NCBI GenBank assembly: GCA_022706885.1
Contig: JAKJBR010000004.1
Span: 1-64,000, forward strand
Direction: 5' to 3'
Length of the DNA stretch: 64,000 nucleotides
Source of the DNA: DUPQ01 sp022706885
GTDB taxonomy: Bacteria > Bacillota > Clostridia > DUPQ01
Positions 26,870-35,469 of the stretch are shown here, piece by piece. Numbering within the stretch: the stretch's first letter is position 1; every line of letters starts with the position of its first letter. The notes under the pieces are model-generated. The model worked only from the letters and a program-made list of their open reading frames with translations. It had not been told where the DNA came from and made no database searches. Both the position numbers and the translations under genes were made by a program.

Positions 26870-27661
26870 CTATGAAAATATATATTTGAGCCCCTGCACA
26901 AGCTCGGTTATAAGCGGCAGAGCAACCATGATTATTACAATAAGCATGAATACGCACACTGCCGCAAAGCAGCCTCTTTTAATGCTGTCGGTCTTTTTCT
27001 GATGATAGGAAAAATGTCTGTTGAACATCATTTCCTCCATTTTTTCTAAAAACTCCTCATTATCGGTATATAGAAGGTCCTCTTCCAGAATCATGCAGAA
27101 CCTGTCGGCATCTTCGGTCTTTATGGAAGATTTGATTACATCCGAATAGGTTTTACCGTCCAAAGTAATGGAATATGCGGCCGAAGCCCTGGTAAGAATC
27201 TTTTTAAGACTTTTATCTTCCGTAATCTTATACATGTTTATAATCACATCCTTCGGCTTTACTCCCGCCGTTATCTGAGACACAAGATATCGATAAAGCC
27301 TGTATGCGTTTTTCTGAAACATTTCGCCTATATTCTTTTCCCAGGCTTTCTTCATAAGGTAAATGCAAATAACACAGGGAATTAATATGATGAATCCTTT
27401 AATTATTCCCGCTGTTACGGCTACTGCCAAACACAGAATTGTGAAAAATATTGTGATGGCGGTAAAGTCTTTGGTTTTTTCCTCCGGTATTCCCATTTTC
27501 CCGGAAATCTTACACAAAAAGCCGCTTATCACATCTTCAATTCTTCCGAATGTTGTCTTTTTATCACGACTGCCCAACTTCATGCATGCTATGTGTGAAG
27601 CAAACAGTATACCCACTCCGAAATTACCCAAATATATGATGCTTCTTACCCATTCACTCAT
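26870..27661 (-). CDS. TadC-like pilus assembly membrane protein
   Basis: About 263 residues. The ATG at 27661 is preferred, because AGAGG lies 8 bases before it; a TTG two codons upstream overlaps the preceding stop. Hydrophobic segments lie near residues 10-25, 70-95 and at the C terminus (about 235-262), with a cytoplasmic helical domain between them, the pattern of the type II secretion F-type (GspF/TadC) domain. It forms the inner-membrane platform together with the TadB-like protein encoded immediately upstream. Sequence identity to known TadC is low, so the call depends on layout and neighbours. Confidence 0.72.
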   Translation of the reverse strand: MSEWVRSIIYLGNFGVGILFASHIACMKLGSRDKKTTFGRIEDVISGFLCKISGKMGIPEEKTKDFTAITIFFTILCLAVAVTAGIIKGFIILIPCVICIYLMKKAWEKNIGEMFQKNAYRLYRYLVSQITAGVKPKDVIINMYKITEDKSLKKILTRASAAYSITLDGKTYSDVIKSSIKTEDADRFCMILEEDLLYTDNEEFLEKMEEMMFNRHFSYHQKKTDSIKRGCFAAVCVFMLIVIIMVALPLITELVQGLKYIFS

Positions 27662-27663
27662 AC

Positions 27664-28461
27664 TCAATACCTCTTAATCACTTTGGTGATGATAAGCATT
27701 CCTGCAAAGAACAGAAGTGCAAATACACCCAAAAGCAACATGCCCGTTTCGGTTTTAAGATAATATTGTCCCGACTGTCCTTTGTTGAGTACTACCATAT
27801 AGAAGGTAGCCATAACCATAACAATTGAAAGGTATACGGCATATTTATCCGATAAGGTATTAATTTTTCTTTTAAAATTCTCTTCATCAATCTTAAAAAA
27901 CTGATTTTCCAGGCTTTTGAAAATCCTGTAGAGACTTCCGCCCTTCTCATATGCATACCGGATGTTTATAAGGACATAACGGAGTTCTTCACTTAAAGCA
28001 TTCTCTTGGCATGCAGACAGCGCTTCGGAAACACTCATACCCTTTTCCAGCCTGATGCACATTTCCCTTATATACCCCCCGATAGGTTCGGACAGCTTTG
28101 TTTCATCGGTCTTTTGCAGACAATACACCACATCGTTTCGTACCGAACTCCATTTGGTCAGTACCATCAACAACGACGTTATACCTTGCTGTTCTTTTTT
28201 AAATGTGGCACTCTTTACAAGATCATATACAAGGTAAGGCAGGAAAGCAGGCATTAATGCAATACAGTATCCCACCACGGGATTATTCAGAATTTTATTA
28301 ATAATTGTACCTAAAACTATGAATATGACAATACATGAAACCGCTATCATCTTACCGAGGTGTTTTTTCAGTATAAGTTTAAAATCATAATTAATATTCT
28401 TCCTGTTCATAACAAAGGCAAGAACCGTGAAAAATAGCACATTGATAAGTAGGTAAATCAT
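27664..28461 (-). CDS. TadB-like pilus assembly membrane protein
   Basis: A 265-residue protein with N-terminal membrane segments (about 3-16 and 37-55, then 65-80), a helical cytoplasmic domain carrying the GspF-like stretch IREMCIRLEKGMSVSEALSAC, and two C-terminal membrane segments. The segment MSVSEALSACQENALSEELRYVL matches the conserved core of T2SS-F domains. The ATG overlaps the TadA stop codon by 4 bases, so the two are translationally coupled. It acts with TadC as the platform that the ATPase drives during pilus extrusion. Confidence 0.75.
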   Translation of the reverse strand: MIYLLINVLFFTVLAFVMNRKNINYDFKLILKKHLGKMIAVSCIVIFIVLGTIINKILNNPVVGYCIALMPAFLPYLVYDLVKSATFKKEQQGITSLLMVLTKWSSVRNDVVYCLQKTDETKLSEPIGGYIREMCIRLEKGMSVSEALSACQENALSEELRYVLINIRYAYEKGGSLYRIFKSLENQFFKIDEENFKRKINTLSDKYAVYLSIVMVMATFYMVVLNKGQSGQYYLKTETGMLLLGVFALLFFAGMLIITKVIKRY

Positions 28462-29651
28462 TCCCGCCTCCTGTTGTATACATTCTCGTAAAACACACTG
28501 TTAAGTGCGGTATCAATTCCTTTTACATTCATTATTTCCGTAACGGCAAAATCCTGCATAAAGACTATGCAGTCCACACCTTCTCCGAATAGGCTTAAAA
28601 GCATCTTTTCATCGCTTATTCCTTTTGCACCTTTGGCAAGAGCAACCAGTCTTTTTGCACAATCTTTCGGTTTATCGGCATGCATCGTGGTTAAGAATCT
28701 GTGTCCCGAACAGCAGGCATTCAAAAATGCCATGGCTTCACTGCCTACAATCTCCCCTATGCAATAAGTATCTAACGACATGGTAAGACCGTCTTTGATA
28801 AGCATGTCTAAAGTTATGGGATTACCGCCTTCATTATCCCGCTTTACCCTTTGCTCTATACAATACAATTTGTCCGGATATATCTCCGCATCCGACTCCA
28901 CAATAAGTACTCTTTCCATTTCCGGCAATACATTTATAAGTGCTCTTAAGAGAGTGGTTTTTCCCGATCCGCCTTTTCCGCACAGAATAATGGTTTTATC
29001 GGACAGCAAAGTTTCCATTAGAATATCGGTGCATGTGCTGTCCAGCATTCCGATCTCATTCAAATCCTCCAACGTGTATGCGTTTCTTCTGTGTTTTCGT
29101 ATGGATAGTGCCGGTCCCGAAATGTTTCTCGGATGAATGGAAATGTTGATACGAAGTTTATTGCGTATATCCGCCACCCTGCAATGACTGTCATTCTCGT
29201 TGAGTATGCCTCCGTTTCTTAAAGCTATCAATTTGCAGTAAACAAAAAAGTCCGCTTCGGTACAAAAATCGATATCTGCGGGCATTCTTACTCCGTTCTT
29301 TGTAACGGAAAAACAGTTATAACGTACACCGTCAATATCACTTATCTCGTCATCTTCTATATATTCCTGCAGTTGTCCGTATCCGAACATGAAATCAAAT
29401 ATGCTTTTAATCATCTTTCGTTTGGAGCCTATTGCGAAATACTGCTGTCTGTCCAATATATTCAATATTCTGTTTTCTAAAAAACTTCTTTGTCTGTTAT
29501 CGTAATATGCGTTGACAACCAGTTCCGGTGAAGCGCTTAAAATCTCTTTGGTCACATCGGTGACTACTTTTGACAGCGGATAACTGCCCTTGGCATATCT
29601 GCTGTTATCGGGTAAGTCGTTTAATATGGATAAGCTTTTAAGTACCGCCAT
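28458..29651 (-). CDS. TadA/CpaF-type pilus assembly ATPase
   Basis: A 397-residue secretion ATPase. Walker A is CGKGGSGKTT (225-233), the Walker B-like strand is YCIGEIVGSEA (Glu300), and the His box is TTMHADKP (His324). The N-terminal part (about 40-200) contains the PFQYGQ-like region and the IDFC-LRINIS beta strands that form the family's N-terminal domain. It powers pilus assembly from the cytoplasmic face of the membrane. AAGGAGG precedes the ATG. It is the second gene of the operon, 1 base after the pseudokinase-TadZ fusion gene, and overlaps the TadB-like gene downstream. Confidence 0.93.
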   Translation of the reverse strand: MAVLKSLSILNDLPDNSRYAKGSYPLSKVVTDVTKEILSASPELVVNAYYDNRQRSFLENRILNILDRQQYFAIGSKRKMIKSIFDFMFGYGQLQEYIEDDEISDIDGVRYNCFSVTKNGVRMPADIDFCTEADFFVYCKLIALRNGGILNENDSHCRVADIRNKLRINISIHPRNISGPALSIRKHRRNAYTLEDLNEIGMLDSTCTDILMETLLSDKTIILCGKGGSGKTTLLRALINVLPEMERVLIVESDAEIYPDKLYCIEQRVKRDNEGGNPITLDMLIKDGLTMSLDTYCIGEIVGSEAMAFLNACCSGHRFLTTMHADKPKDCAKRLVALAKGAKGISDEKMLLSLFGEGVDCIVFMQDFAVTEIMNVKGIDTALNSVFYENVYNRRRE

Positions 29652-29652
29652 A

Positions 29653-31023
29653 TCACAGTTTCCTCCTTATCTTATCGGTAATACCGGTTAAATCTTTGGC
29701 ATATCCTCTGCTCCGACTGTTTATATATCCGAGATATTCACCATACAGATTTTCCTTTATCCCGGCCGTTACTATATTTTTAATTCTTTTTTTATAGATA
29801 AATGCATTGAATCGCCTGTTATCAATATCATGCCTTTCGCAAAGATATCTGCTTATTTCATTAAAAAGCAACATGTCATTCAAAGGGTCGGACATGATGT
29901 ATACTATCTGGTCGCTGATGATATATGTATTTACGGTCAGCGAGTCATAGATGAAGTCGGAACACTTTATAAAAATAACCTTGAAATCTTCGGCCAGTCG
30001 GATAAGAAGATTGTAAAAAGAGGTAAAAGTTATGTTTTCATATCCTTCTATACGTATAACACTTGGTATTATGTATACCTTGGAAGAGATTTTTGCTTTT
30101 TTTAATGCCTTATTTATATCCTCTCCCTTATCCGTTCTGTCCATCATGCTCTGCAGATTATCATTTAATATATAGCTGTCCGGTTCAAAGGAAGGCTGCA
30201 GTATATCGGCATCGATGATTAGTACATTTTCCGACAAAGCTTTACCGAGAGATTGTGCCAGCTCAAATACAGCATCATGGCATCCGTTTACGGCAATAAG
30301 TTTTGACATAGGTTGTGAGCTGTCTTTTGTCAAATTTCTTGCCAGTCTTTCACACTCGGTAATGAGAATACCGGTATCTTCGAATCGGTTATTAAAGTTG
30401 GCGTTTGTACACCTTGCAATCAGCGAATCGGTACCGGTAAGACTTTTTTGCGAATATCCAGGCTTTTTGAACCCGCCGGTAATCATAAAGTTCAACAACA
30501 TTCCCAATGAATATATGTCCTGCTGCTTACTTTTTTTAATACCCAATATAGCCTCCGGTGCCTGATAGGGATTCTTCTTCTCTTCTTTGATACCGTAATC
30601 GGTTAAATAGACATTATCTTCGATAAGTATGACATTATCATGATGTATACTACCGTGTATTATACTTATAGGCTTTATATCATGAAGGAATTTAACAATA
30701 TAGAGGAGCTTTATAAATATATCTAAAGCTTCATATAAATCCAGAACGCCTCTTCTTTCCACATAATTCTTTAATGACTCGCCTTCGATATATTCCTGCA
30801 CTATGCAACAACACTCGTTAACCTCGAAATAATCGGTTATCTTGGGTAATCCTGTGTGTTCTATCCCGGATAACTGTTCAATATCACCGCCTGACTCAAA
30901 TTTTCCTATATTCTCGCTTATTACTTTCTTGCATTTATCCATCTCATCGAACACAAGATATTTTGTCTCTTTTGAGTTCTTAAGCAAAGGCTGTATTATC
31001 CTGTACCTTTCACTGTAAAACAT
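29653..31023 (-). CDS. pseudokinase fused to a TadZ/CpaE-like domain
   Basis: A 456-residue protein. Residues 1 to about 235 form a protein kinase-like domain: IVQEYIEGESLKNYV (hinge), IIHGSIHHDN (catalytic loop, 121-130), YLTDYG (142-144 in place of DFG), an APE triplet at 155-157 and DIYSLGMLL. The catalytic-loop HRD is HGS, so the catalytic Asp is Ser125, and no VAIK-type lysine is obvious. Residues 241-456 resemble MinD/ParA-type TadZ: LIAVNGCHDAVFELAQSL, VLIIDADILQPS and late strands VIFIKCSD and IVYIMSDPLN. The GKT of Walker A is missing. It heads the tad operon with a GGGAGGA site. Both halves look like binding or scaffold domains rather than enzymes. Confidence 0.8.
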   Translation of the reverse strand: MFYSERYRIIQPLLKNSKETKYLVFDEMDKCKKVISENIGKFESGGDIEQLSGIEHTGLPKITDYFEVNECCCIVQEYIEGESLKNYVERRGVLDLYEALDIFIKLLYIVKFLHDIKPISIIHGSIHHDNVILIEDNVYLTDYGIKEEKKNPYQAPEAILGIKKSKQQDIYSLGMLLNFMITGGFKKPGYSQKSLTGTDSLIARCTNANFNNRFEDTGILITECERLARNLTKDSSQPMSKLIAVNGCHDAVFELAQSLGKALSENVLIIDADILQPSFEPDSYILNDNLQSMMDRTDKGEDINKALKKAKISSKVYIIPSVIRIEGYENITFTSFYNLLIRLAEDFKVIFIKCSDFIYDSLTVNTYIISDQIVYIMSDPLNDMLLFNEISRYLCERHDIDNRRFNAFIYKKRIKNIVTAGIKENLYGEYLGYINSRSRGYAKDLTGITDKIRRKL

Positions 31024-31045
31024 AATTCCTCCCGATTACAGGTAC

Positions 31046-31073
31046 ATGATAATATATTTACAATAATTGTCAA
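31046..31073 (-). promoter_or_regulatory. sigma-A promoter of the tad operon
   Basis: On the minus strand, TTGACA (31073-31068), 16 bases, then TATCAT (31051-31046), about 23 bases before the first tad gene. It sits directly after the comF-like stop codon, and no terminator is seen between them, so read-through is also possible. Confidence 0.7.
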
Positions 31074-31080
31074 TATACAA

Positions 31081-31653
31081 TTATATAATTCTTTTCGTTA
31101 TTGTAGCAAGAAGCACCGATTTAGCCATTTTTTCCAAAAGAACCTTCCTGCATTGGTTCAGAGTAGTGCCCGTTGTATATATATCATCCACAAGAATGAA
31201 GCTTCTTCCGGCCGTATATCTGTCATCCGCTACGAAAGCTCCTGCTAAATTTCTTCCCCTTAATGACGCACTTAACGATGCCTGATGTAGGGTTTTTTTG
31301 TTCTTTTTCAATGCCTTATGACATATAGGTATACCGGTACATTCGGAAATCTTACGAGCCAGTATCAGGGATTGATTGAAACCTCGTTTTGCCTGATCTT
31401 TAACATGCATGGGAACATATATTACATTGTCCGCACTTACACACATATCTTTCAGAATTACTCCCATTTCATGCCCTATCTGCACAAAAGACGCGGGATG
31501 ACGGGTATATTTGGCGTATTTTATAACGGAAGAAATCACTTCATCATATTCTACAAAATATATATGATTATCCTTTATATATGCCTGAAATTTAAGTTTA
31601 TTAATCTCATCATACTTCTCATTGGGAAATATGTATTGAATAATACCGTCCAT
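31081..31653 (-). CDS. ComF-family phosphoribosyltransferase lacking the zinc-finger half
   Basis: A 190-residue protein with the ComFC phosphoribosyltransferase domain: VIYVPMHVKDQAKRGFNQSLILA, then SLRGRNLAGAF, and the PRPP loop FILVDDIYTTGTT (near 153-165). ComFC proteins normally start with a four-cysteine zinc finger of about 40 residues, which is absent here. In-frame stop codons lie just upstream and no other start is available, so the protein is truncated relative to the family, or the finger is encoded elsewhere. ComFC takes part in DNA uptake during competence. The ribosome binding site is weak, and the metK terminator separates it from metK. Confidence 0.85.
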   Translation of the reverse strand: MDGIIQYIFPNEKYDEINKLKFQAYIKDNHIYFVEYDEVISSVIKYAKYTRHPASFVQIGHEMGVILKDMCVSADNVIYVPMHVKDQAKRGFNQSLILARKISECTGIPICHKALKKNKKTLHQASLSASLRGRNLAGAFVADDRYTAGRSFILVDDIYTTGTTLNQCRKVLLEKMAKSVLLATITKRII

Positions 31654-31687
31654 TCCGACATTATATGTATAATAATTGTGCTATTAA

Positions 31688-31710
31688 AGAGACTACTTCA
31701 AGTAGTCTCT
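31688..31710 (-). terminator. metK intrinsic terminator
   Basis: An 11-base-pair stem (AGAGACTACTT with its complement around a single C) is followed on the minus strand by TTTAAT. Located 39 bases after the metK stop codon. The plus strand also has GTTTTTAA after the stem, so it may terminate both ways. Confidence 0.75.
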
Positions 31711-31748
31711 GTTTTTAAATCCATCCTGTTATTAATCTTATAAACAAC

Positions 31749-32915
31749 CTATTTAACAAGCATATCCCTCAGAATATCCGCCTTATCGGTCTTTTCCCAC
31801 GGCAGATTGAGATCGGATCTTCCGAAGTGTCCGTAAGTAGCCGTCTGTTTGTAAATAGGGCTCTTAAGATTAAGCGATTGAATAATAGAGTACGGGCGCA
31901 AATCAAATACCTGCATTACCGCTTTGGCAATGCGTTCATCATCCACCGAAGCGGTACCGAATGTATCCACCACAACGGATACCGGGCGTGCCACTCCTAT
32001 TGCATATGCTATCTGTATTTCGCATCTTTTAGCCACACCGCTTGCAACTATATTTTTAGCCGCATATCTTGCCGCATATGCTGCGGAACGGTCTACTTTT
32101 GAAGGATCTTTACCGGAAAAAGCTCCTCCGCCGTGACGTCCCATACCGCCGTATGTATCTACAATTATTTTTCTTCCGGTCAATCCCGAGTCGCCCATAG
32201 GTCCGCCTATAACAAACCTTCCGGTCGGATTGATATAAATCTTTGTATTTTTGTCTATCATTTTTTTATCCACCGCCGGCAATATTACTTCCTCGGTAAG
32301 GTATTCTCTTAACTTGTCGATGGAAATTTCATCGCTGTGTTGAGAGGATAATACAATGGTATCTATTCTTTTGGGAGTATATCCTTCATACTCTACGGTA
32401 ACCTGACTTTTACCGTCCGGTCTTAAGTATTTGGAGTCACTCTCTTTTCTGACCTTTGCCAGCTTTTTGCACAAGGTATGAGCAGTCTGTATGGGATAAG
32501 GCATCAGTTCTTTTGTTTCATTACAAGCAAAACCGAACATCATCCCCTGATCTCCCGCTCCCTGCTCTCCCGCAAGATCATAAGAGTTGTTTACACCCAT
32601 GGAAATATCCGGTGACTGTTCGTCAATGGAGGTAATAACTCCGCAGGTCTCTCCGTCAAAACCGAATTTAGCCCTTGTATATCCTACATCCAGGGCAGTT
32701 TCTCTGCAGATTTTCGGTATATCCACATAGCAATCGGTGGTTATCTCGCCCATTACATGAATCAAACCCGTTGTTACCGCAGTTTCGCATGCTACTCTTG
32801 CCTCTTTGTCTTTTTTAAGAATCTCATCAAGAATTGCATCGGATATCTGATCGCACAGTTTGTCCGGATGTCCTTCGGTCACCGATTCCGATGTAAATAT
32901 TTTTCTGTTAACCAT
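31749..32915 (-). CDS. metK: S-adenosylmethionine synthetase
   Basis: A 388-residue enzyme that makes SAM from methionine and ATP. Motifs: EGHPDKLCDQISDAILD at the N terminus (His and Asp of the ATP site), GAGDQGMMFGFA (the methionine-loop hexapeptide GAGDQG) and GGGAFSGKDPSKVDRSAAY (P-loop-like). The length is the usual one. An AGGAG site precedes the ATG, directly after a structured hairpin. It is separated from ftsH by 90 bases. No SAM-I type riboswitch is visible in that gap. Confidence 0.97.
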   Translation of the reverse strand: MVNRKIFTSESVTEGHPDKLCDQISDAILDEILKKDKEARVACETAVTTGLIHVMGEITTDCYVDIPKICRETALDVGYTRAKFGFDGETCGVITSIDEQSPDISMGVNNSYDLAGEQGAGDQGMMFGFACNETKELMPYPIQTAHTLCKKLAKVRKESDSKYLRPDGKSQVTVEYEGYTPKRIDTIVLSSQHSDEISIDKLREYLTEEVILPAVDKKMIDKNTKIYINPTGRFVIGGPMGDSGLTGRKIIVDTYGGMGRHGGGAFSGKDPSKVDRSAAYAARYAAKNIVASGVAKRCEIQIAYAIGVARPVSVVVDTFGTASVDDERIAKAVMQVFDLRPYSIIQSLNLKSPIYKQTATYGHFGRSDLNLPWEKTDKADILRDMLVK

Positions 32916-32933
32916 ATGGTGTCTCCTTACTAT

Positions 32934-32970
32934 GAAACGAGCCGCAAGATAAATCTGTCCGGCCGGTTTC
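32934..32970 (-). ncRNA. structured leader hairpin of metK
   Basis: Three stacked helices: GAAAC with GTTTC (32934-32938 and 32966-32970), GCCG with CGGC (32941-32944 and 32960-32963) and AGAT with ATCT (32947-32950 and 32953-32956), separated by small internal loops. It is too poor in T residues to be an ftsH terminator on the minus strand and lies right before the metK ribosome binding site. It could control metK translation or process the ftsH-metK mRNA. Confidence 0.4.
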
Positions 32971-33005
32971 TAGGTAATTGCTATAAATCAATCTTTTTCA
33001 CAGTA

Positions 33006-34841
33006 TTAAGCCGGCAATATTGCCACTTCAAAAGGATTCTCTCCGTTATAAATCTTTTCAAACTCATCGGCTTCCACTCTTTCGTTTTCCAGAAGAGAAT
33101 GTGCCAATGTATCCAAAATATTTCTCTTATCGGTTAAAATCGCTTTCACTTTATCATAACACTCATCTATGATACGTTTCGTTTCCTGGTCTATTTTGGT
33201 TGCTATACCTTCCGAGTAACTTTTAACCTTGGAGTAATCTCTTCCTATGAAAACCTCATCTTCTTCCTGGAAAACTATATTAGCCAGACTTTCGCTCATA
33301 CCGTACTTGACAATCATATTTCTTGCAATCTTATTTGCCCTTTGCAAGTCATTGGAAGCTCCGGTACTTACTTCTCCTAAAGCTATAGCCTCCGCAGCAC
33401 GGCCGCCCAGTAATGTCATTATTTCTTCCTGCAACTGCTGCTTGGTATAGAAATACTTATCTTCATTGGCTATGGGCATTGTATAGCCGCCTGCCTGTCC
33501 CACCGGTATTATGGAAACTCTTTGCACTTTGGCGGTGGAAGAAATAGTTCTCATGGCAATGGCATGACCCGATTCATGATAAGCGGTAAGTTTTCTTTCG
33601 GCATCGGAAACAATTCTGCTTTTCTTTTCCGGACCCATTGCCACTTTATATATGGACTCCCTAACCTCTTCCATGGTTATCTCGTCTTTATTTCTCTTGG
33701 CTGCAAGAATAGCTGCCTCATTCATGAGGTTTTCTATATCCGCTCCGGTAAACATAGGGGTTATTTTGGCTATTTCATGTAAATCCACATCGGAAGCAAG
33801 TTTTTTATTGCGTGTATGAACCAACATAATCTCATATCTGCCTTTGGAATCGGGATAGTTGACATATACTCTTCTGTCAAATCTGCCCGGACGTAAAAGA
33901 GCGGGATCTAAAATGTCCGGTCTGTTGGTTGCGGCCAGTATTATTATGCCCTGATCTACGGTGAAACCGTCCATTTCCACAAGCAACTGGTTAAGAGTCT
34001 GTTCTCTTTCATCGTTGCCTCCTCCCAAGCCCGCACCTCTGTGACGACCTACGGCATCTATTTCATCGATGAATATGATGCAGGGAGCTTTGGCTTTAGC
34101 CTGATTGAACAGGTCGCGTACCCTTGAAGCTCCTACACCTACAAACATTTCCACGAAATCCGATCCGCTTATAGTAAAGAACGGAACACCCGCCTCACCG
34201 GCAACGGCACGAGCCAATAAAGTCTTACCTGTGCCCGGAGGTCCCACTATGAGTATACCCTTAGGTATTCTTGCCCCCAATTTTTTGTATTTTTCCGGCT
34301 GCTTTAAGAAATCCACAACCTCTTCCAGCTCGGCTTTTTCTTCATCGGCACCCGCAACATCTAAAAATGTGACTTTTCTGTCCTTTTCGCTGTATTCTCT
34401 TGCCCTGCTTTTCCCGAAAGACATTGCGGAATTGTTTGCTCCCGCCTGCTTGTTCATAAATACAAAGAAAACGATTATTACAATTGCCAGTATTATGAAC
34501 GAAGGAAGTAAGGATAACCACCAGGATGTCGTTTCCGGTTTCCATGTATAGGAAAGATCGGGGTCGCTGAGCCTGGCCTCGTTTAATATATCTTCAATTT
34601 TGTCAAGATTCTCCACATTTACATGAAAAACCTTGTTACCGTCCTTAATAGGTTCTTTAAGAGTTACCGTGAGAGTGGTAGTGCGAATAATAACTTCCGA
34701 TACATTCTGCTTTTCCAGCTGATTCAGAAACTCCGAATATCCCAATTCTTTTACGGAATCACGTCCGGTAAAAAGCGAGATAAGTATCACCGCTATTATA
34801 AACATTATTACATAAAAACTGATATTTCTGTATTTTTTCAA
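33006..34841 (-). CDS. ftsH: ATP-dependent zinc metalloprotease FtsH
   Basis: A 611-residue membrane protease. An N-terminal membrane segment (about 8-24), an extracytoplasmic loop and a second membrane segment (about 108-129) precede the AAA module: Walker A GPPGTGKT (200-207), Walker B FIDEIDAVG (257-265) and the RPGRFDRR second region. The zinc site is HESGH (422-426), with the third ligand in the later LGGRAAEAI region. It degrades unstable cytoplasmic and membrane proteins. It lies within the typical Firmicutes order tilS-hpt-ftsH, 82 bases after hpt, and is followed by metK. Confidence 0.97.
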   Translation of the reverse strand: MKKYRNISFYVIMFIIAVILISLFTGRDSVKELGYSEFLNQLEKQNVSEVIIRTTTLTVTLKEPIKDGNKVFHVNVENLDKIEDILNEARLSDPDLSYTWKPETTSWWLSLLPSFIILAIVIIVFFVFMNKQAGANNSAMSFGKSRAREYSEKDRKVTFLDVAGADEEKAELEEVVDFLKQPEKYKKLGARIPKGILIVGPPGTGKTLLARAVAGEAGVPFFTISGSDFVEMFVGVGASRVRDLFNQAKAKAPCIIFIDEIDAVGRHRGAGLGGGNDEREQTLNQLLVEMDGFTVDQGIIILAATNRPDILDPALLRPGRFDRRVYVNYPDSKGRYEIMLVHTRNKKLASDVDLHEIAKITPMFTGADIENLMNEAAILAAKRNKDEITMEEVRESIYKVAMGPEKKSRIVSDAERKLTAYHESGHAIAMRTISSTAKVQRVSIIPVGQAGGYTMPIANEDKYFYTKQQLQEEIMTLLGGRAAEAIALGEVSTGASNDLQRANKIARNMIVKYGMSESLANIVFQEEDEVFIGRDYSKVKSYSEGIATKIDQETKRIIDECYDKVKAILTDKRNILDTLAHSLLENERVEADEFEKIYNGENPFEVAILPA

Positions 34842-34923
34842 AAGTCCTCTCCTTATACCTGATAAAGAATATTAGCATACGGGCACATATATTGCAACAA
34901 AGTTCATGTAAACTTCCATTGTT

Positions 34924-35469
34924 TTACTCGTAAAACTCCTTCTTCAAAACGCATACATCGGCAAGATTTCTGTATTTTTCCTCAAAATCCATTCCGTAGC
35001 CGACCACGAATTTATCAGGTATTTCCTGACCTATATAGTCCACCTTTACCTGTTTTTCCCGTCTGGACGGTTTGTCCAGCATACAGCATATCTTAACGCT
35101 GTTGGGATTTCTTAAACCTAAGAATTCCTGTAAATATCTCAAAGTATGTCCGCTGTCTATAAGGTCTTCGACAATGATAACATCCTTTCCCGCTATATCC
35201 ATATCCAGGTCCTGAAGAATGGTCACCTGACCGGAAGAAGATGTACCCTTACCGTAACTGGAAGCGGTTATGGTACCGAACTCCACCGGAATGGTTATCT
35301 TTCTTAACAGGTCGGACAGGAAGATAAGCCCGCCTTTCATCACTCCTACAAGCATGAGCTGCTTTCCCTTGTAGTCTTCGGAAATCTTTCTGCCCAATTC
35401 CGTACATATTTCATCCAGCTGCTCTTTTGTTATCATTATCTCACTGACGTCGTTATACAGTTCGTTCAT
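34924..35469 (-). CDS. hpt: hypoxanthine phosphoribosyltransferase
   Basis: A 181-residue enzyme of the purine salvage pathway that converts hypoxanthine and PRPP to IMP. The PRPP-binding motif is VIIVEDLIDSGHTL, and the purine-site region is the late DKFVVGYGMDFEEKYRNL. Its start overlaps the tilS stop codon by 17 bases and the ribosome binding site is weak, so translation is probably coupled to tilS. The tilS-hpt-ftsH order is conserved in Firmicutes. With the purine phosphorylase encoded at 24148-24969, the window carries two steps of purine recycling. Confidence 0.95.
   Translation of the reverse strand: MNELYNDVSEIMITKEQLDEICTELGRKISEDYKGKQLMLVGVMKGGLIFLSDLLRKITIPVEFGTITASSYGKGTSSSGQVTILQDLDMDIAGKDVIIVEDLIDSGHTLRYLQEFLGLRNPNSVKICCMLDKPSRREKQVKVDYIGQEIPDKFVVGYGMDFEEKYRNLADVCVLKKEFYE

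Noticed and set aside
32916..33005. SAM-I riboswitch upstream of metK
   Set aside because: The 90-base gap is too short for SAM-I and lacks its conserved core, and the terminator-antiterminator arrangement is absent. Only the short hairpin was kept as a candidate.
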